A stretch of 64,000 bases of DNA, taken from assembly GCF_001425785.1 (NCBI RefSeq), contig NZ_LMDI01000034.1, positions 226,665-290,664 on the forward strand, read 5' to 3'. This document shows positions 50,037 to 58,986 of this stretch, in pieces (the stretch's first letter is position 1; the number at the start of each line of letters is the position of its first letter). This stretch comes from Rhizobacter sp. Root1221 (GTDB lineage: Bacteria; Pseudomonadota; Gammaproteobacteria; Burkholderiales; Burkholderiaceae_C). The position numbers and the translations under genes are program-made. The notes under the pieces were generated by a model, which was not told where the DNA came from, did no database searches, and saw nothing but the letters and a program-made list of their open reading frames with translations.

Positions 50037-51473
50037 TCAGGCCAACAGGTCGAGCGTGTTGAACGCCGAGGCGTGGGGCAGCACGGTGCTGATGACTTCG
50101 GGCTGCGCGCCGAACCAGCGCGCGAGCGAGGCCGACAGCTGGTCGGACGACATCGTCGGAATCCACCGGCCGCTGCCGGTGTCGTCGGGGCCGTTCAGCG
50201 TGTGGTTCGGGAGCGTGCCGAGCACCTGGCCGCCCTTGACCGCGCCACCCACCACGAACTGGTGGCTGCCCCAGCCGTGGTCGGAGCCCTGGCCGTTGGA
50301 CGCGAACGTGCGGCCGAAGTCGGAGGCCGAGAACAGCGTGACCCCGTCGGCCACGCCCATGTCCACGGTGGATTGGTAGAAGGCCGAGACGGCCTGGCTG
50401 ATCTCGCCGAACAGGCGGTTCTGCTGCTGCATCTGGTCGTCCCCGTGGGTGTCGAACCCACCGATGGACACGAAAAACACCTGGCGCTTGAGGCCGAGGC
50501 TCGTGCGGGCCGAGATGAGCTTGGCCACCGTATTGAGCTGGCGGCCGAGGTCGCTGTTCGGGAACGCGGTGCCCACGGTGGACGACTTCAGCGCCGTGCT
50601 GAGCACCTGCTGCATGTCGATCGAACGGCCCATGGTGCTGAGCCAGGCCTGCTGGAACAGGTGGGGGCGCTGGTCCGCGAGCGTTTGCTGGATCGCCAGC
50701 GTCAGCGGGTCGGTGGTGCTGCCGGCCTTGTAGAAATCAAAGCCGAAGTTGCCCGACGATGACATCTTGTACGCGAGCAGGCTGCTGTCGCCCGTTTCCC
50801 AGAGGTTGCCGCCGGCCAGCGAGATGCACGCGTAGCCGCGGTTCACGCTGCCTTCGGCGATCAGGCGTTCCATCATGCGGCCGCCCCAGCCCGTCTTGCC
50901 CATCGTGTCGTAGAGGGCGCTCTGCCAGGCGTCTTGCTGGTCGGAGTGCGAGAACAGGCCCTGCGGCAGCGGCACCGAGCGGGCATTCCACTGGGCCTTC
51001 GTGGTGGGGGCGATCAGCGGACCGACGTTCGCGATCACCGCCATCTTCTGCTGCGTGTACAGGTTCGCGAGGCCAGTCATGGCCGGGTGCAGCCCGTAGC
51101 GCGACGGGTCGGTGGTGCCCGCGGCCACCGGCGTGGTGGTCAGCGGCAGCAGCTGGTTCTGCTGCAGCGCGAGGTTCGTGCGGCCGGTGCGGTACAGCGC
51201 GTACTCGGTGGCGTCGCGTGGCACGACCATGTTGTTGGCGTCGTTGCCGCCGTACATGAACAGGCACACCATGGCCTTGTAGTCGGAGCCGGTGGTGGTC
51301 TGCGCAAACGCGGTCAGGGGGGCCAGCAGGTGCGACGCGGCGCCGATGGCACCGGTGGCGCCCATCATCTTGAGCAGCGTGCGCCGCGCCGGGTCGGGCA
51401 GGTGCGGCATCAGGTCGGATGTGCCGAGCGGGTAGGCGTCGGCGCAGTGGCGGTGGGTCTTCTTGTTGTTCAT
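50037..51473 (-). CDS. DUF1501 protein, Tat-exported
   Basis: This 478-residue protein carries a twin-arginine signal (PARRTLLKMMGATGAIGAASH) and the DUF1501 body: AMVCLFMYGGNDANNMVVPRD, GLHPAMTGLANLYTQQKMAVIANVGPL, an ISIGGFDTHGDDQMQQQNRLF segment and DFGRTFASNGQGSDHGWGSHQFVVGGAVKGG. The metal-binding-like aspartates and histidines place it near the sulfatase/alkaline-phosphatase fold. No activity is proven for this family. DUF1800 precedes it and a secreted cytochrome follows, all on the minus strand. Confidence 0.9.
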   Translation of the reverse strand: MNNKKTHRHCADAYPLGTSDLMPHLPDPARRTLLKMMGATGAIGAASHLLAPLTAFAQTTTGSDYKAMVCLFMYGGNDANNMVVPRDATEYALYRTGRTNLALQQNQLLPLTTTPVAAGTTDPSRYGLHPAMTGLANLYTQQKMAVIANVGPLIAPTTKAQWNARSVPLPQGLFSHSDQQDAWQSALYDTMGKTGWGGRMMERLIAEGSVNRGYACISLAGGNLWETGDSSLLAYKMSSSGNFGFDFYKAGSTTDPLTLAIQQTLADQRPHLFQQAWLSTMGRSIDMQQVLSTALKSSTVGTAFPNSDLGRQLNTVAKLISARTSLGLKRQVFFVSIGGFDTHGDDQMQQQNRLFGEISQAVSAFYQSTVDMGVADGVTLFSASDFGRTFASNGQGSDHGWGSHQFVVGGAVKGGQVLGTLPNHTLNGPDDTGSGRWIPTMSSDQLSASLARWFGAQPEVISTVLPHASAFNTLDLLA

Positions 51474-51485
51474 GGTCGCGCCTGC

Positions 51486-53234
51486 TCAGGTCTGGATCAC
51501 GTGGTCGGGGGACAGCGACGTGACGATCAGCGCGGCCTTCACGCGGCGCTTCGGGTCGTTGGCCGGGATGGCCGCCAGCATCGTGGCCAGGCGCTGGCGG
51601 GTGGACGCGCTCATCTGCCCGTTGAAGAACATCAGGTCGAGGTGGGCGATGAGTGCGGCCGGGTCGGCCGCGAGTGCCTGCAGTGCGGTGTAGTCGACGC
51701 GCAGCCGGGTGCCGCCGCTGCCGAACCCTTCGCTGTTGATGAACCGGGCGAAGAAGTTCAGACCGCCAACGAGGGTGGTTTCCGTGGTGATCTGGAACTC
51801 GGGTGCCACGAGGCCCAGGTCCATGATGGGGCCCGCCTGCGTGAAGTCGGGCTTGAAGAAGTTGAACACCGTGGGCGACAGCATCGGGCTCTGGCCGAGC
51901 GAGTTGTCCGAGCCGTCCAGTTCGTGGATGTCGTTGAGCCCGCTGCTGCTGGTGGCGTTGAGGCCGCGCAGGAAGTTGGCGAACCGCAGCACCGGTTCGC
52001 GCTGCTTGCCAAAGCGGCCGTTGGCGCCGAGTGCCGGGTCGCGTGCCTCGGGATGCAACAGGATGGCCCGCACCACCGCACGCAGGTTGCCGCGCGTGCC
52101 GGCACCGTCGTTGTTGAACACCGACGACACGGCGCTCAGGTACGACGCGCTCGGGTTGCTGGTCACCAGCCGCTGGATCAGCTGGCGGCAGATGAACGGC
52201 GCCACGTTCGGGTGGTTGAAGATGTTGTCGATGGCCACCTCGAGGTCGGCCTCGGGGGTGCCTCCGGCGGGCAGCACGAAGCTGTCCAGCAGCAGCTTGT
52301 CGCCGGTCGAGTGGTACTCGGGGTACGACTTCAACGGTTCGAACCAGTTGGCCTCGACATTGACGTCGATGTCGTGGAAGTTGCGGCCCTTCGGGGACGA
52401 CCAACCGGTGAAGGCCTGTGCGAATCCCTTTACCACGTCCTCGTCGTACGTGGGCACCGGCGTGCCGTTGGCATCGCGCAGCACGCTGCCGTCAGGGCTC
52501 AGGCGCACGAGGCCGATCGAGAACAGCTGCAGGATCTCCCGCGCGTAGTTTTCGTTCGGCCGGATGCCCTTTTTGGTGTTTTCCTTCTCGCTGCCGATCA
52601 TGTTGAGGTAGTACCCCATCGTCGGGTGCAGCGTGACGTCGTGCAGCAGCGTGCGGAAGTTGCCGAAGGCCTCGCGGTACAGCAGGTCCATGTAGGCAGC
52701 CATGCCGAACGGGCTCAGCGCGCCCGAGCTGTTCGACACCACGAAGATCTGGCTCAGCGCAAACGCCACGCGGCTGCGCAGCTGGTCGTCGCCCTGCAGC
52801 CAGTGCAGCCAGATGGCCTCGTAGGCCATGTCGTCGGTGACGCGGTTGTCGTCGCGCGTGATGCGGCGCCAGTCGAGGTAGCTGAAGTGCAGCATCGCCG
52901 GCGCGTTGAACTGGTCCCAGAGCCAGCGGTCGTAGCCGCGGTCGCGCACCTTCTCGATGTCGTCGGCCGAGCGGGGGCCGAACGTGGCCTGCGACATGAA
53001 CCGTGCGGCGTCCACCTGGGTGGGTGTGGTGCTGGACGCTGCGGGTTCGTCACCGCCGGAGCCGGGCAGGTTGCGTTGCTCGATGGTGCCGGTGGGACCC
53101 ATGGGGTCTCGCATGCCACCACCGCCGCAGGCCGCGAGCGCCGCTGCGCTGGCAATGGCCGTGACGACGCCCGCGAGGGCCGTGCTGTCGGCTCGCCCGG
53201 CCTCTGGGGCCGGTGCGGCGGAGTGTGGAACCAT
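51486..53234 (-). CDS. DUF1800 lipoprotein
   Basis: The 582-residue product has a long N-terminus with a lipobox (ASAAALAAC, about residue 36) followed by GGGG, then the DUF1800 domain: ARFMSQATFGPRSADDIEKVRDRGYDRWLWDQF, a central QLFSIGLVRLSPDG and a C-terminal GQMSASTRQRLATMLAAI. DUF1800 occurs nearly always next to DUF1501, as here (12-base gap). Function unknown. Anchored in the envelope facing the periplasm or cell surface. It is the first gene of a three-gene unit on the minus strand. Confidence 0.88.
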   Translation of the reverse strand: MVPHSAAPAPEAGRADSTALAGVVTAIASAAALAACGGGGMRDPMGPTGTIEQRNLPGSGGDEPAASSTTPTQVDAARFMSQATFGPRSADDIEKVRDRGYDRWLWDQFNAPAMLHFSYLDWRRITRDDNRVTDDMAYEAIWLHWLQGDDQLRSRVAFALSQIFVVSNSSGALSPFGMAAYMDLLYREAFGNFRTLLHDVTLHPTMGYYLNMIGSEKENTKKGIRPNENYAREILQLFSIGLVRLSPDGSVLRDANGTPVPTYDEDVVKGFAQAFTGWSSPKGRNFHDIDVNVEANWFEPLKSYPEYHSTGDKLLLDSFVLPAGGTPEADLEVAIDNIFNHPNVAPFICRQLIQRLVTSNPSASYLSAVSSVFNNDGAGTRGNLRAVVRAILLHPEARDPALGANGRFGKQREPVLRFANFLRGLNATSSSGLNDIHELDGSDNSLGQSPMLSPTVFNFFKPDFTQAGPIMDLGLVAPEFQITTETTLVGGLNFFARFINSEGFGSGGTRLRVDYTALQALAADPAALIAHLDLMFFNGQMSASTRQRLATMLAAIPANDPKRRVKAALIVTSLSPDHVIQT

Positions 53235-53643
53235 GGTGTGGGTCTCGTTGTCGTTGTGTTGGGACGGCGCAGGCGCGCAGGCCTTCCCTGGAGGCCTGCC
53301 GCGATTTCATCCCGCCCGTCGCGGGCTGGATGTGGCAGGTTGTTACGCGGTGTATGGCGGGGTCTCGGGTGGCGCCAGGCCGGCGTGCCCGGCGCGGACC
53401 CCGGGCGGCATCTGGTGCCCCGCAGAACGTGACCGAGTTGGCACGGCCGCTGACGCCTCGGCGTTGCCGCAGGTTTCGCCTCGATGCGTCTGCTTACGAC
53501 GAGTGGTGGGCAACCAACGCGCCGCAAAGGCTTGTCACGTGTTTGACGAGCCGTGGTGGGGCTCCGGCGCGCTTCGCCCGTAAGCTGCGCCGCAGTCGGC
53601 CGTTGGGGAATGGCCGCCACATTCGAACCTCAGGAGAAGAACG
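53235..53643. other. Intergenic region between divergent DUF1800 and outer-membrane genes
   Basis: No convincing gene is seen in these 409 bases; reading frames here have poor codon use and lack ribosome sites. GCAGGCC/GGCCTGC (53277-53299) is an inverted repeat that could stabilise the DUF1800 5' leader. The promoters of both flanking genes should be here, but no clear hexamers were recognised. Confidence 0.5.
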
Positions 53644-54165
53644 ATGCAACGCAATTCCACCACCCGTGCCGTGCTGCGTGCCGCCGCCGTCGTGATCGCG
53701 CTGGCCGCGGCCGCCGGTGCGCAGGCCCAGGTCAGCTTCTCGAAGCCCTACCTCGGCGGCAGCGTCGGTGACACCGACCTTGGCACCGGCATCCGCCTGT
53801 TCGGCGGCGGTTCGCTGACCAACATCTTCGGCATCGAAGGCCAGATCGCCAGCTACGGTTCCAACAAGTACCAGAACGGCGCCTACACGTACAAGGACTC
53901 CGCCTGGACTGCCGGCGCCTACGGCACCGCGTCGTTCCCGGTCGCCACCTCGCTGTCGGTGTTCGGCAAGCTCGGCGCGCACTACTTCAAGATGAAGCAG
54001 ACCGGCCCGGGCCGCTCGTACTCCGACGGCTCCGTCGAACTCGGCATCGGCGCCGGCGTCAAGTGGCAGTTCGTGCCACAGGCCGCGCTGCGGGCGGACT
54101 TCGAGAACATCGGAGGCTCGGGTGGCGACATGATCTCGATTGGCCTCCAATTCAGTTTGGATTGA
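53644..54165 (+). CDS. Outer-membrane beta-barrel protein (porin-like family)
   Basis: This 173-residue protein has a signal peptide (AAAVVIALAAAAGAQA, cleavage before QVSFSK) and eight beta strands of alternating polarity: SKPYLGGSVGDTDLG, GIEGQIASYGSNKYQ, AGAYGTASFPV, LGAHYFKMKQT, VELGIGAGVKWQF, GGSGGDMISIGLQFSLD. It fits the OmpW/opacity-type small barrels. The C-terminus does not end in phenylalanine, but FSLD near the end may still serve. AGGAGAAG lies nine bases upstream of the start. Copy C of the intergenic repeat begins right after its stop. Confidence 0.83.
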   Translation: MQRNSTTRAVLRAAAVVIALAAAAGAQAQVSFSKPYLGGSVGDTDLGTGIRLFGGGSLTNIFGIEGQIASYGSNKYQNGAYTYKDSAWTAGAYGTASFPVATSLSVFGKLGAHYFKMKQTGPGRSYSDGSVELGIGAGVKWQFVPQAALRADFENIGGSGGDMISIGLQFSLD

Positions 54166-54671
54166 GCCCCCTACGGCGCTTCGCGCCGGTCCCCCCATGG
54201 GGGAGCCCACGGTCGCCCGGGGACCCGGGCTCGGTGGTAGCTTGATCTGTCGCTCGCTGCGCTTGGCTCCCCTGGCGCACGCGCTTCGGGGCGTTGCTCG
54301 CTTCGCTCGCTCGCCCAATACCACCTTGTTGTTCGGGCGACGGCCGGGACCCATTGGGCCGGTGGGCCCCGACTTTCGTCGGGGTGACCAGAGAACCAGC
54401 CGATGCGCAGCGAGGCCAAGCGGGCCGGCACCCTTGATGCGCGGGATAGGTAACGGTGCCGCTGGAGACAGTGGTCGCGCGGGGGATTGGCCACTCGAAG
54501 CCCCCGAGCAAAGTTCCGGGAAGCTGGTGTTCAGGCGTTTCTCTTTGACTCCTTCTCTCTTTCCGCCGGGAAAGAGAAAGGAGTTCGGCTGCCGGGCCGA
54601 GACCCGGCGCGGCCTCGCCAGAGAGAAAACCCAACTCGCAGCGCGCAGTGGACCCGCACCGGGAGGGGAGG
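54166..54671. repeat. GC-rich intergenic repeat, copy C, and flanking non-coding DNA
   Basis: The first 190 bases are a copy of the family seen at 23050 and 37363, with GGTCGCCCGGGGACCCGGGCTCG, GCTTGATCTGTCGCTC (54240-54255) and GCCGGGACCCA (54343-54353) in common with copy A. A longer insert, rich in TTCGCTCGCTCGCC, lies between the last two. The rest has a palindromic part around CTTTCCGCCGGGAAAG (54560-54575) but no gene. A reading frame crosses this stretch, with codon use unlike the neighbours. Confidence 0.7.
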
Positions 54672-56195
54672 TCAGGGAGTGAACAACCCCTGATGCAGCT
54701 CCCGCAGCGCCTTCTTCTGCACCTTCCCCATCGCATTGCGTGGCAGGTCGGCGGTGACAACCACGTGTTTGGGCACCTTGAAGTTCGCAAGGTGTGACTT
54801 CACGGCGGCGATGAGGGTAGGGCCGTCAAGGGTGGCGCCCGGTCTCGGCACCACCACGGCGACCACGGCTTCGCCGAAGTCGGGGTGGGGCACGCCGATG
54901 ACGGCGCTTTCCTGCACGCCAGGCAGGTCGTCGAGGGTGGCTTCCACCTCGGCTGGGTAGACGTTGAAGCCGCCGGTGATGACGAGGTCCTTCGCCCGGC
55001 CCACGATATGCACGTAGCCGTCGGTGTCGATGTGGCCCACGTCGCCGGTGCGGAACCAGCCGTCGGCGGTGAATTCCTCCTTCGTCTTTTCCGCCAGGCG
55101 CCAGTAGCCGGCGAAGACGTTCGGGCCGCGCACCTCGATGCCCCCGTTGCCGCTGTCGGTGTCGGGTGAGGCGATGCGCAGGTCCACGCCGGGCAGCGGG
55201 CGGCCCACGGTGCCGCCGCGGCGTTCGCCCTGGGCGGCGTCGTACGGGTTCGACGTCAGCATCACGGTCTCGCTCATGCCGTAGCGCTCGAGGATCGTGT
55301 GGCCGGTGCGCTGTTGCCATGCCCGGAACGTTTCGGGCAGCAGCGGGGCCGACCCCGAGACGAACAGGCGCATGGTGCGGCAGGCCTCGGGCGTGAGCCC
55401 GGGTTCGGCCAGCAGCCGCACGTACATCGTGGGCACCCCCATGAACACCGTGGCACCGGGCAACCGCGCAAGCACCCGTGCCGGCTCGAAACGGTCGAAC
55501 CAGACCATGGGGCTGCCGTTCAGCAGCGCGCCATGGCACGCCACGAGCAGGCCGTGGATGTGGAAGATGGGCAGCACATGCACCAGCACGTCGTCCGGGC
55601 GCCATCCCCAGAACGTTTTCAGCGTGCGGGCGTTGCTCAGCATGTTGCCGTGCGTCAACATGGCCCCCTTGCTGCGGCCGGTGGTGCCGCTGGTGTACAG
55701 GATCACCGCGAGGTCGCTGGCTGCCCGCTGCACGACCGTGTGCTCGTCGGCATGGAACGAGGCGCGCTCCAGCAGGCTGCCGGTGCGGTCGGTGTCCAGC
55801 GTGAACACGTGGCCACAGCCATGGGTGAACGCCAGTTTGCTGACCCAGCCGAAGTTGGCGCCGGAACACACCACCACGGCCGGCTCGGCGTCCCGCAGGA
55901 AGTGGGTCATCTCGCCGGCCTGGTACGCCGGGTTCAGCGGCAGGTACACGAGGCCGGCCCGTTGCACCGCCAGGTAGAGCATCAGGGCCTCAACCGACTT
56001 GTCCACGTGCGCGGCGACACGGCTGCCGGCCGGCAGGTCGAGGTTCGCGAACAGGTTGGCGAGGCGCGCGGTGGCGCGGTCGAGGTCGCGCCAGCTGTAT
56101 CGCAGCGGGATGTCGCCGGCCGTTTCGATGGCCAGGGTGTCCAGGTCGGCCGGAAAGGCGTCGCGCAGGGCGGCAAACAGGTTGTCGTTCGTCAT
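54672..56195 (-). CDS. Acyl-CoA synthetase, malonyl-CoA synthetase-like
   Basis: The enzyme has 507 residues. It activates a carboxylate with ATP and CoA via an adenylate. Motifs: the phosphate loop LYTSGTTGRSKGAMLTH, ERYGMSET, the hinge region GWFRTGDVGHIDTDGYVHIVGRAKDLVITGGFNVYPAEVE and the C-terminal lysine in NAMGKVQKKAL. The build and the FHIHGLLV and SGSAPL segments resemble malonyl-CoA synthetase (MatB), but no decarboxylase or transporter of that pathway is next to it. A GGCGGG ribosome site precedes the chosen ATG at 56195; 56198 is an alternative. Its end meets repeat copy C. Confidence 0.86.
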   Translation of the reverse strand: MTNDNLFAALRDAFPADLDTLAIETAGDIPLRYSWRDLDRATARLANLFANLDLPAGSRVAAHVDKSVEALMLYLAVQRAGLVYLPLNPAYQAGEMTHFLRDAEPAVVVCSGANFGWVSKLAFTHGCGHVFTLDTDRTGSLLERASFHADEHTVVQRAASDLAVILYTSGTTGRSKGAMLTHGNMLSNARTLKTFWGWRPDDVLVHVLPIFHIHGLLVACHGALLNGSPMVWFDRFEPARVLARLPGATVFMGVPTMYVRLLAEPGLTPEACRTMRLFVSGSAPLLPETFRAWQQRTGHTILERYGMSETVMLTSNPYDAAQGERRGGTVGRPLPGVDLRIASPDTDSGNGGIEVRGPNVFAGYWRLAEKTKEEFTADGWFRTGDVGHIDTDGYVHIVGRAKDLVITGGFNVYPAEVEATLDDLPGVQESAVIGVPHPDFGEAVVAVVVPRPGATLDGPTLIAAVKSHLANFKVPKHVVVTADLPRNAMGKVQKKALRELHQGLFTP

Positions 56196-56353
56196 CATCC
56201 CGCCATTTTGCATACGCCTGTTGCGGCCCCGTGTGTCGCCGAGGCGACGATGACCCTGTTGCGAACGCGCTGGCCGCTTGCCTTGGGGGATGCGCGTTCT
56301 ATGCTTGGCTCACGCCTTGGCCGACCGGCGCCAATGGCAGAGGAGCCTGAACC

Positions 56354-56809
56354 ATGGACCACACCCTCGAAGGGATGGACGAAGTCAAGGGCACGGTGCT
56401 CTACATCGAAGATCAAGAAATCAACCAGGTGCTGATGGAAGCCCAGTTGGCGGGGCTTCCGGGCATCCGGCTGATCAAGGCCACCACAGGTGCCGATGGG
56501 GTGCGGCTTGCCCGTTCTGAAAAGCCCGATCTGGTGCTGCTCGACATGCACCTCCCCGATTTCGGCGGGCTCGAGGTGGTGCGCGAACTGATGATCGAGA
56601 TCTCGGATGGCCTCAAGGTGGCGCTGCTGACGGCCGATGCGCTGTCGATGGACATCATCAAGGCCATGAGCCTCGGGGCGTACGAATATTGGGTGAAGCC
56701 GGTCGACCGCGCCCACCTGATGTCGGGACTCCGCCGGGCGCTCGTGGGCGGCCAGGCCGACCCGCGGCACCGCCTGCCGCGCCGCGAGGTGGGCAGCAGC
56801 AAGCTTTAG
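56354..56809 (+). CDS. Single-domain response regulator
   Basis: This 151-residue protein is a receiver domain without an output domain. Acidic pocket residues are in YIEDQEIN, the phospho-acceptor aspartate in LVLLDMHLPDFGGLEVV near residue 62, the switch threonine in VALLTADALS and the lysine in WVKPVDRAHL. Stand-alone receivers work through protein contacts, in phosphorelays or on chemotaxis-like motors. A kinase is not next to it. TATGCT (56300-56305) with TTGCCT 16 bases before may be a weak sigma-70 promoter. A lytic transglycosylase gene follows after 118 bases. Confidence 0.87.
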   Translation: MDHTLEGMDEVKGTVLYIEDQEINQVLMEAQLAGLPGIRLIKATTGADGVRLARSEKPDLVLLDMHLPDFGGLEVVRELMIEISDGLKVALLTADALSMDIIKAMSLGAYEYWVKPVDRAHLMSGLRRALVGGQADPRHRLPRREVGSSKL

Positions 56810-56927
56810 GGCCTTGATCCCCAAGCTGAGGGACGGGCCCCCCGGGATCGGGGGCCTTGCGGGTGGCCAGGAGGCGCAGTGCCCGCCTAAAGTGGAGGCA
56901 GTGTGTTGTCCCGCCGCTTCCTGGTCC

Positions 56928-57872
56928 ATGCCGTTGTCCTCCCGAATTGCCGCGTTCCTGGTCGCCTGCCTGCTGCTGGGCACGGGTGCTGCACGCGCGC
57001 AGGCCGAGGCGGACCCCGAGCCGGTGCCCATCCAGAAGCCCGCCGTCGAGAACTTCCTGGCCAAGCTGATCCGGGACGAGGCCGCGCAGTATGAAAACGG
57101 TGAGGGGGTGCCGCGCGATGGGGCCCGTGCCGCCGCGCTGTACTGCCAGGCCGCCCGCATGGGTGACGCCCAGTCCCAGTACAACCTCGGCTGGATGTAC
57201 AGCCACGGCCGCGGCGTGGAACGCAGCGACGCCACGGCCGCGTTTTTCTTCCACGCCGCGGCCGAGCAGGGCCTGCCGCAGGCCATCCGCATGCTGACCA
57301 CCGTGGGCGGGCCCAGCGCCGACCTGCCCGAGTGCATGCTGCCCGCGGTTCCGGGCGCCACGGTGGTGGCGCAGGGGCGCTCGGGCGTGCCGGCCGTGCC
57401 GCTGTCGGTGCCAGCCAACGCGCCTGCCCACATCGTCGAACTCGTCAAGGCCACCGCGGCCGAGATGAAGGTGCAGCCGCAGCTGGTGCTGGCCATCATC
57501 GAGGCGGAGTCGAACTTCAACGCCGCGGCGCTGTCACCCAAGAACGCCCGGGGCCTGATGCAACTGATCCCCGAAACGGCCGCCCGGTTCAACGTGACCC
57601 GGCCGTACGACCCGGCCCAGAACATCCGCGGCGGGGTGTCGTACCTGCGCTGGCTGCTCGCGTACTTCCAGGGCGACGTGGCGCTGGTGGCCGCCGCCTA
57701 CAACGCGGGCGAAGGGGCCGTGAACCGCTACCGCGGGGTGCCGCCGTATGCCGAGACGCTGGCCTACGTGGCGCGCATCCTGCGCCGGGTGGGGGCCACC
57801 GACGTCCCGTTCGACGGCGCGGCCACCGCCGTGTCGCCGCAGATGCGGGCCATCCGTGCCGCGCGCCGGTGA
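56928..57872 (+). CDS. Lytic transglycosylase with Sel1-like repeats
   Basis: The 314-residue protein has a signal peptide (FLVACLLLGTGAARAQA), two or three Sel1-like units (DEAAQYENGEGVPRDGARAAALYCQAARMGD, NLGWMYSHGRGVERSDATAAFFFHAAAEQG) and a C-terminal SLT domain with the catalytic glutamate in IIEAESNFNAAALSPKNARGLMQLIPETAARF, then DPAQNIRGGVSYLRWLL. It cuts glycan strands of peptidoglycan and leaves anhydro-muramic acid ends. Fusion of Sel1 repeats to SLT suggests that it docks on a partner, for instance a secretion complex. A GTG at 56901 is a less likely start (ribosome site too close). Confidence 0.88.
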   Translation: MPLSSRIAAFLVACLLLGTGAARAQAEADPEPVPIQKPAVENFLAKLIRDEAAQYENGEGVPRDGARAAALYCQAARMGDAQSQYNLGWMYSHGRGVERSDATAAFFFHAAAEQGLPQAIRMLTTVGGPSADLPECMLPAVPGATVVAQGRSGVPAVPLSVPANAPAHIVELVKATAAEMKVQPQLVLAIIEAESNFNAAALSPKNARGLMQLIPETAARFNVTRPYDPAQNIRGGVSYLRWLLAYFQGDVALVAAAYNAGEGAVNRYRGVPPYAETLAYVARILRRVGATDVPFDGAATAVSPQMRAIRAARR

Positions 57873-57985
57873 GGCCTGTTCCTTTCCGAACGAGCTTCGA
57901 ACCGCCCTGTCACCTGACAGACCTGACAGGTTGTCGCCGGGGCCGGGTGACGGCACACTGGAACCTGCTCAGGGAGAAGGGCGCC

Positions 57986-58090
57986 ATGGACAGGGTTCAC
58001 CGCATGGCCGCAGTCACCGTGGCGGTCCTGGCGTCCGCCACGGTGGTTAGCGCTTCCTCTTCGTCTCGTTCCGGTCCTGTGCCGGTGTAG
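57986..58090 (+). CDS. Possible 34-residue secreted peptide
   Basis: An ATG with AGGGAGAAGG upstream opens a frame of 34 codons: a basic start (MDRVHRM), a hydrophobic helix (AAVTVAVLASATVVSA) and a short serine-rich end. It looks like a signal peptide with almost nothing behind it. Whether it is translated is unknown; a remnant gene is equally possible. Confidence 0.3.
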   Translation: MDRVHRMAAVTVAVLASATVVSASSSSRSGPVPV

Positions 58091-58187
58091 CCGCCGCTTG
58101 GGGTCTGCCCCTGATTGTTCCCCGCGCCCCAGCGGGCAAAATCGCCGGCACACGCATGCGCATGCGCACACCCCGAGGAGACTCCCG

Positions 58188-58961
58188 ATGAAATGGATGC
58201 GTTTCCGCCATGGCGGACGCGACACCCTGGGCCTGCTGGACGGCGACCAGGTGGTGGTGCACACCGGGAACCTCTTCGAGGCGCCCCAGCCCACCGGCGA
58301 GCGCCTGCCGGCCAGCGGCATCGAGTGGCTCATCCCCTGCCAGCCCGGCAAGATGATCGGCCTGTGGAACAACTTCAACGCGGCGGCCGAAAAGAACGGC
58401 TGGACGCGCCCCGCCGAACCGCTGTACTTCCTGAAGGCCGGCAGCTGCTTCGCAGCCCATGGCCAGCCCATCCGCCCGCCCGCGCACTACGACGGCCGCG
58501 TGGCGTACGAAGGTGAACTGGCCATCGTGATCGGGCGCACCGCGTCGGCGGTGACGGTGGCCGACGCACCGGCCCACATCTTCGGCTACACCTGCGCCAA
58601 CGACGTGACCGCCATCGAGCTGCTCGCCCGCGACCCGAGTTTCCCGCAGTGGGCCCGGGCCAAGGGGTTCGACACGTTCGGCGTGTTCGGCCCGGTGATC
58701 GAGACCCGGGTCGACCTGGCCACCGCGTCGGTTCGCACCCGCGTGGGCGGGCGCGAGCGCCAGAACTACCCGCTGTCGGACATGACATTCGGCCCGGCCG
58801 AGCTGGTGTCGCTGATCTCGCGCGACATGACGCTGCAGCCGGGTGACGTGATCCTCTGTGGCACGTCGCTCGGGGTGCTGCCCATGAAACCCGGCACCAC
58901 CGTCGAGGTGGAGATCGATGGCATCGGGGTGCTGGCCAACACCTACGGCGTGGCTGCCTGA
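58188..58961 (+). CDS. Fumarylacetoacetate hydrolase family protein
   Basis: This 257-residue enzyme of the FAH superfamily has GAGGAG just upstream of the start. Conserved residues include the YEGELAIVIGR metal site (two glutamates), the aspartate in GYTCANDVTA, and DMTFGPAELVSLISRDMTLQPGDVILCGTSLGV at the substrate end. Members cleave or hydrate beta-diketones, 2-oxo acids or homoprotocatechuate intermediates. It is convergent with a ketopantoate-reductase-like gene that belongs to a tricarboxylate uptake operon, so the substrate could be an organic acid. Confidence 0.88.
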   Translation: MKWMRFRHGGRDTLGLLDGDQVVVHTGNLFEAPQPTGERLPASGIEWLIPCQPGKMIGLWNNFNAAAEKNGWTRPAEPLYFLKAGSCFAAHGQPIRPPAHYDGRVAYEGELAIVIGRTASAVTVADAPAHIFGYTCANDVTAIELLARDPSFPQWARAKGFDTFGVFGPVIETRVDLATASVRTRVGGRERQNYPLSDMTFGPAELVSLISRDMTLQPGDVILCGTSLGVLPMKPGTTVEVEIDGIGVLANTYGVAA

Positions 58962-58965
58962 CGCC

Positions 58966-58986
58966 GCCGGCCGGTGTCAGGCCGGC
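58966..58986. terminator. Inverted repeat between convergent genes, possible terminator
   Basis: GCCGGCC-GGTGTCA-GGCCGGC forms a seven-base-pair stem over the stop codon of the ketopantoate-reductase-like gene. There is no T tract, so it may only slow transcription. Confidence 0.35.

Noticed and set aside
53213-53695. Plus-strand frame across the DUF1800/outer-membrane gap
   Set aside because: Overlaps two well-supported genes, has arginine-rich, low-complexity translation and poor codon use.
54140-54682. Frame across repeat copy C
   Set aside because: It consists mostly of repeat and palindromic DNA, overlaps two genes, and shows no domain.
56306-56321. TGGCTCACGCCTTGGC as a sigma-54 promoter of the receiver gene
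   Set aside because: The -12 element reads TTGG, lacking the essential GC.
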